In this document: positions 5,330 through 6,208 of the stretch, piece by piece
How positions within the stretch are numbered: the first letter of the stretch is position 1
Layout of the letters: each line of letters starts with the position of its first letter
From: Rhodospirillaceae bacterium UBA6608
GTDB lineage: Bacteria; Pseudomonadota; Alphaproteobacteria; Rhodospirillales_A; Casp-alpha2
Assembly: GCA_002433335.1 (NCBI GenBank)
Contig: DJHY01000302.1
Span: forward strand, 1-6,208
Direction of reading: 5' to 3'
DNA length: 6,208 bases
Notes under the pieces: model-generated
The model's input: only the letters and a program-made list of their open reading frames with translations
Database searches by the model: none
Told to the model about the DNA's origin: nothing
Program-made: the position numbers and the translations under genes

Positions 5330-5883
5330 TCGGTGCCGTCCGTCAGCTTTTCGATGATTCTGTCGGCGGTCTTTTCCGGGGTTTCATCGAGACTTTCAAT
5401 CGTGATGTCAGATTGTTCGTACACGGGATAGCGCTCTGATATCAATTGCTTCAGTTTCGCCGATGGGTCCGTGCCCTGCAACAACGGCCGCCCGGCGGCG
5501 CGCCGACGGGTGCGTTTCTCCAACGTGCCCAGGTCCGCCTTGAGCCAGATGCTGACCCCATGTTCCGCGATCCGCTCCCGGGTGCGCGGGTTCATATAGG
5601 CGCCGCCGCCCGAGGCCAGGATCACAGGCGGCCCGGCCAGCAGCCGTTCGATCACCCGTTCCTCGACGTCGCGAAAGGCCGGTTCGCCGTATATTTCGAA
5701 GATATCTTCGATGCTGCAGCCGGCGGCTTTTTCGACTTCGTCATCGGAATCGATGAACGGCAGGCCCAGGCGCGCCGCCAGAATTCGCCCGACCGAGCTT
5801 TTCCCGGCCCCCATCAGGCCGACCAGAACGACGGTTTTTTGTTTTTCTTCAGATAGTTGGTTGGTCATTTCTTCGAAACTCAT
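5326..5883 (-). CDS. aroK: Shikimate kinase
   Basis: AroK transfers the ATP gamma-phosphate to the 3-hydroxyl of shikimate, in the cytoplasm. The 185-residue form has Walker A GLMGAGKS (22-29) and FIDSDDEVE (43-51), where D45 and D47 match the Mg2+ and shikimate aspartates. Also visible are the substrate arginine R71 in AFRDVE, SGGGAY (91-96), the lid RPLL (132-135) and a late arginine in ERYPVYEQ (150-157). The reading frame stays open to 6105, but the extra N-terminal stretch is arginine/proline-rich, has no kinase similarity and would overlap the divergent gene, so I rejected it. Two starts are plausible: ATG 5883 (MSFEEM, 185 aa), with no ribosome-binding site, and ATG 5868 (MTNQLS, 180 aa), with only GAAGA very close. 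A TATATC box six bases before ATG 5883 raises the possibility of a leaderless message. It is the first gene of aroK-aroB-transporter. Confidence 0.94.
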   Translation of the reverse strand: MSFEEMTNQLSEEKQKTVVLVGLMGAGKSSVGRILAARLGLPFIDSDDEVEKAAGCSIEDIFEIYGEPAFRDVEERVIERLLAGPPVILASGGGAYMNPRTRERIAEHGVSIWLKADLGTLEKRTRRRAAGRPLLQGTDPSAKLKQLISERYPVYEQSDITIESLDETPEKTADRIIEKLTDGTE

Positions 5884-5889
5884 GGGGTC

Positions 5890-5918
5890 GATATAGGGTC
5901 GGATGGGCGACGTTGAAA
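5890..5918 (-). promoter_or_regulatory. Candidate promoter for aroK, possibly leaderless
   Basis: On the minus strand TATATC (5895-5890) is a fair -10, with TTTCAA (5918-5913) 17 bp upstream as a poor -35. Transcription would start at or next to the A of the ATG at 5883. That fits the lack of a Shine-Dalgarno sequence there. The call rests on hexamer resemblance only. Confidence 0.35.
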
Positions 5919-5941
5919 GCACGGAATGGAGCCGATAAACT
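5913..5941 (+). promoter_or_regulatory. Candidate promoter for the divergent membrane-protein gene
   Basis: On the plus strand TTGAAA (5913-5918) and TAAACT (5936-5941) are separated by 17 bp. The -35 matches consensus at five of six positions. Transcription would begin near 5948, leaving a leader of about 140 bases. The -35 occupies the same six base pairs as the candidate aroK -35 on the other strand. Confidence 0.4.
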
Positions 5942-5979
5942 TCGGCTTTCCCGCCGCCGCCGGAAAAATGCCATAGTCG

Positions 5980-6043
5980 GGGGCTAGCAGGAAGCCCTGA
6001 AGGCCGCGTAAAAGGCCAATGCCGACAGGGGTGTCGTGCCCTG
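5980..6043 (+). other. Two small hairpins in the leader of the right-edge gene
   Basis: GGGCT (5981-5985) pairs with AGCCC (5993-5997) across a 7-base loop, with one more G-U pair possible outside it. CAGGG (6026-6030) pairs with CCCTG (6039-6043) across an 8-base loop. Between them GGCC occurs twice (6003-6006 and 6015-6018) and could pair. I do not recognise a riboswitch class or known RNA family. The structure may be chance. Confidence 0.25.
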
Positions 6044-6089
6044 CACTGGCTATATCCGAAGACGAAGAACTCAATAGGCCGCCGCTCGC

Positions 6090-6208
6090 ATGAAAAGCTT
6101 TTCAAAGATTATCGTTATTCTCGCCCTGGCTCTGGTGCTTGGTGGTGGGACGTTCCTGGTCACCTGGGATTTCCCCGCCCCGTCCAAGGAAGGGAAGAAG
6201 GTTCTGCC
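6090..6208 (+). CDS. Small membrane-anchored or exported protein, N-terminal part (runs off the right edge)
   Basis: Thirty-nine codons are present, starting MKSFSK. A hydrophobic segment follows (about residues 7-25, IIVILALALVLGGGTFLVT), then WDFPAPSKEGKKVL, and the next codon begins CC. A short basic N-terminus followed by one hydrophobic stretch fits a signal anchor or signal peptide. No cysteine lipobox is seen, and there is no typical A-x-A cleavage site, so an anchored protein is somewhat more likely. I do not recognise a family from this much sequence. The ATG at 6090 has only AGG about 12 bases upstream. The gene is divergent from aroK and shares a roughly 206-bp control region with it. 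It is not part of the shikimate unit by orientation. Confidence 0.7.
   Translation, partial: MKSFSKIIVILALALVLGGGTFLVTWDFPAPSKEGKKVL

Noticed and set aside
3654..5431. Long plus-strand open frames (over 330 codons each) antisense to the transporter, aroB and aroK
   Set aside because: They are mirror frames of well-supported genes in GC-rich DNA. Their translations are low-complexity, rich in Gly, Gln, Arg and Asp, and match no family I recognise.
5972..6089. A cobalamin riboswitch, SRP RNA or 6S RNA in the right-hand intergenic region
   Set aside because: Some GC hairpins and GGAAGCC-like bits are present, but the conserved core sequences of these RNAs are not found in the right order.
5884..6105. 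N-terminal extension of aroK to an ATG at 6105 (259 aa)
   Set aside because: The added residues are arginine/proline-rich with no kinase similarity. The extension would overlap the divergent gene start at 6090. The kinase begins normally a few residues after ATG 5868/5883.
1..6208. Mobile elements, prophage, CRISPR, toxin-antitoxin or other defence genes
   Set aside because: No transposase, integrase, spaced repeat array, tRNA-associated attachment site or defence domain was seen. The gene content is core metabolism and housekeeping.

Overview
The window looks like an ordinary chromosomal stretch of an alphaproteobacterium, most likely of the Rhodospirillales type. This rests on gene content: a CobS-type aerobic cobaltochelatase subunit beside a J-domain protein, a DUF2889 protein, a small RHH_4 ribbon-helix-helix protein, and an aroK-aroB-HlyC/CorC cluster. 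The DNA is GC-rich throughout. The taxonomic call is inference from neighbourhood and sequence flavour, with no database search behind it.

Layout, left to right. The left edge holds the first 83 codons of cobS on the minus strand (1-251), cut inside the Walker A motif. Upstream of it on the same strand is a J-domain protein (343-909). A divergent intergenic region of about 330 bp leads to a small plus-strand gene for a ribbon-helix-helix protein (1240-1518). This gene converges on a minus-strand DUF2889 gene (1527-2120). The two stop codons lie in opposite arms of one 8-bp hairpin. Next come a stand-alone two-CBS-domain protein (2267-2716) with its own well-formed promoter, a DUF21/CBS/CorC_HlyC membrane protein (2874-4151), aroB (4193-5329) and aroK (5326-5883), all on the minus strand. 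The right edge holds a divergent plus-strand gene for a small membrane-anchored or exported protein (from 6090, cut by the window end).

How the genes work together. aroK and aroB overlap by 4 bases (ATGA) and form a translationally coupled shikimate-pathway pair. AroB makes 3-dehydroquinate, and AroK phosphorylates shikimate later in the same pathway. The CorB-like transporter follows aroB after 41 bp and is probably in the same transcript. The CBS protein is separated from it by 157 bp with its own promoter, so it is probably an independent unit. The J-domain protein sits just upstream of cobS, which suggests (as inference) a co-chaperone role for the CobN/CobS/CobT cobaltochelatase.

No CRISPR array, tRNA, rRNA, insertion sequence, phage gene or toxin-antitoxin pair was seen. 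I found no convincing previously undescribed system. The points worth a second look are mostly regulatory: palindromes around the CBS-gene promoter, the shared stop-codon hairpin, the divergent control regions, and a possibly leaderless aroK message.
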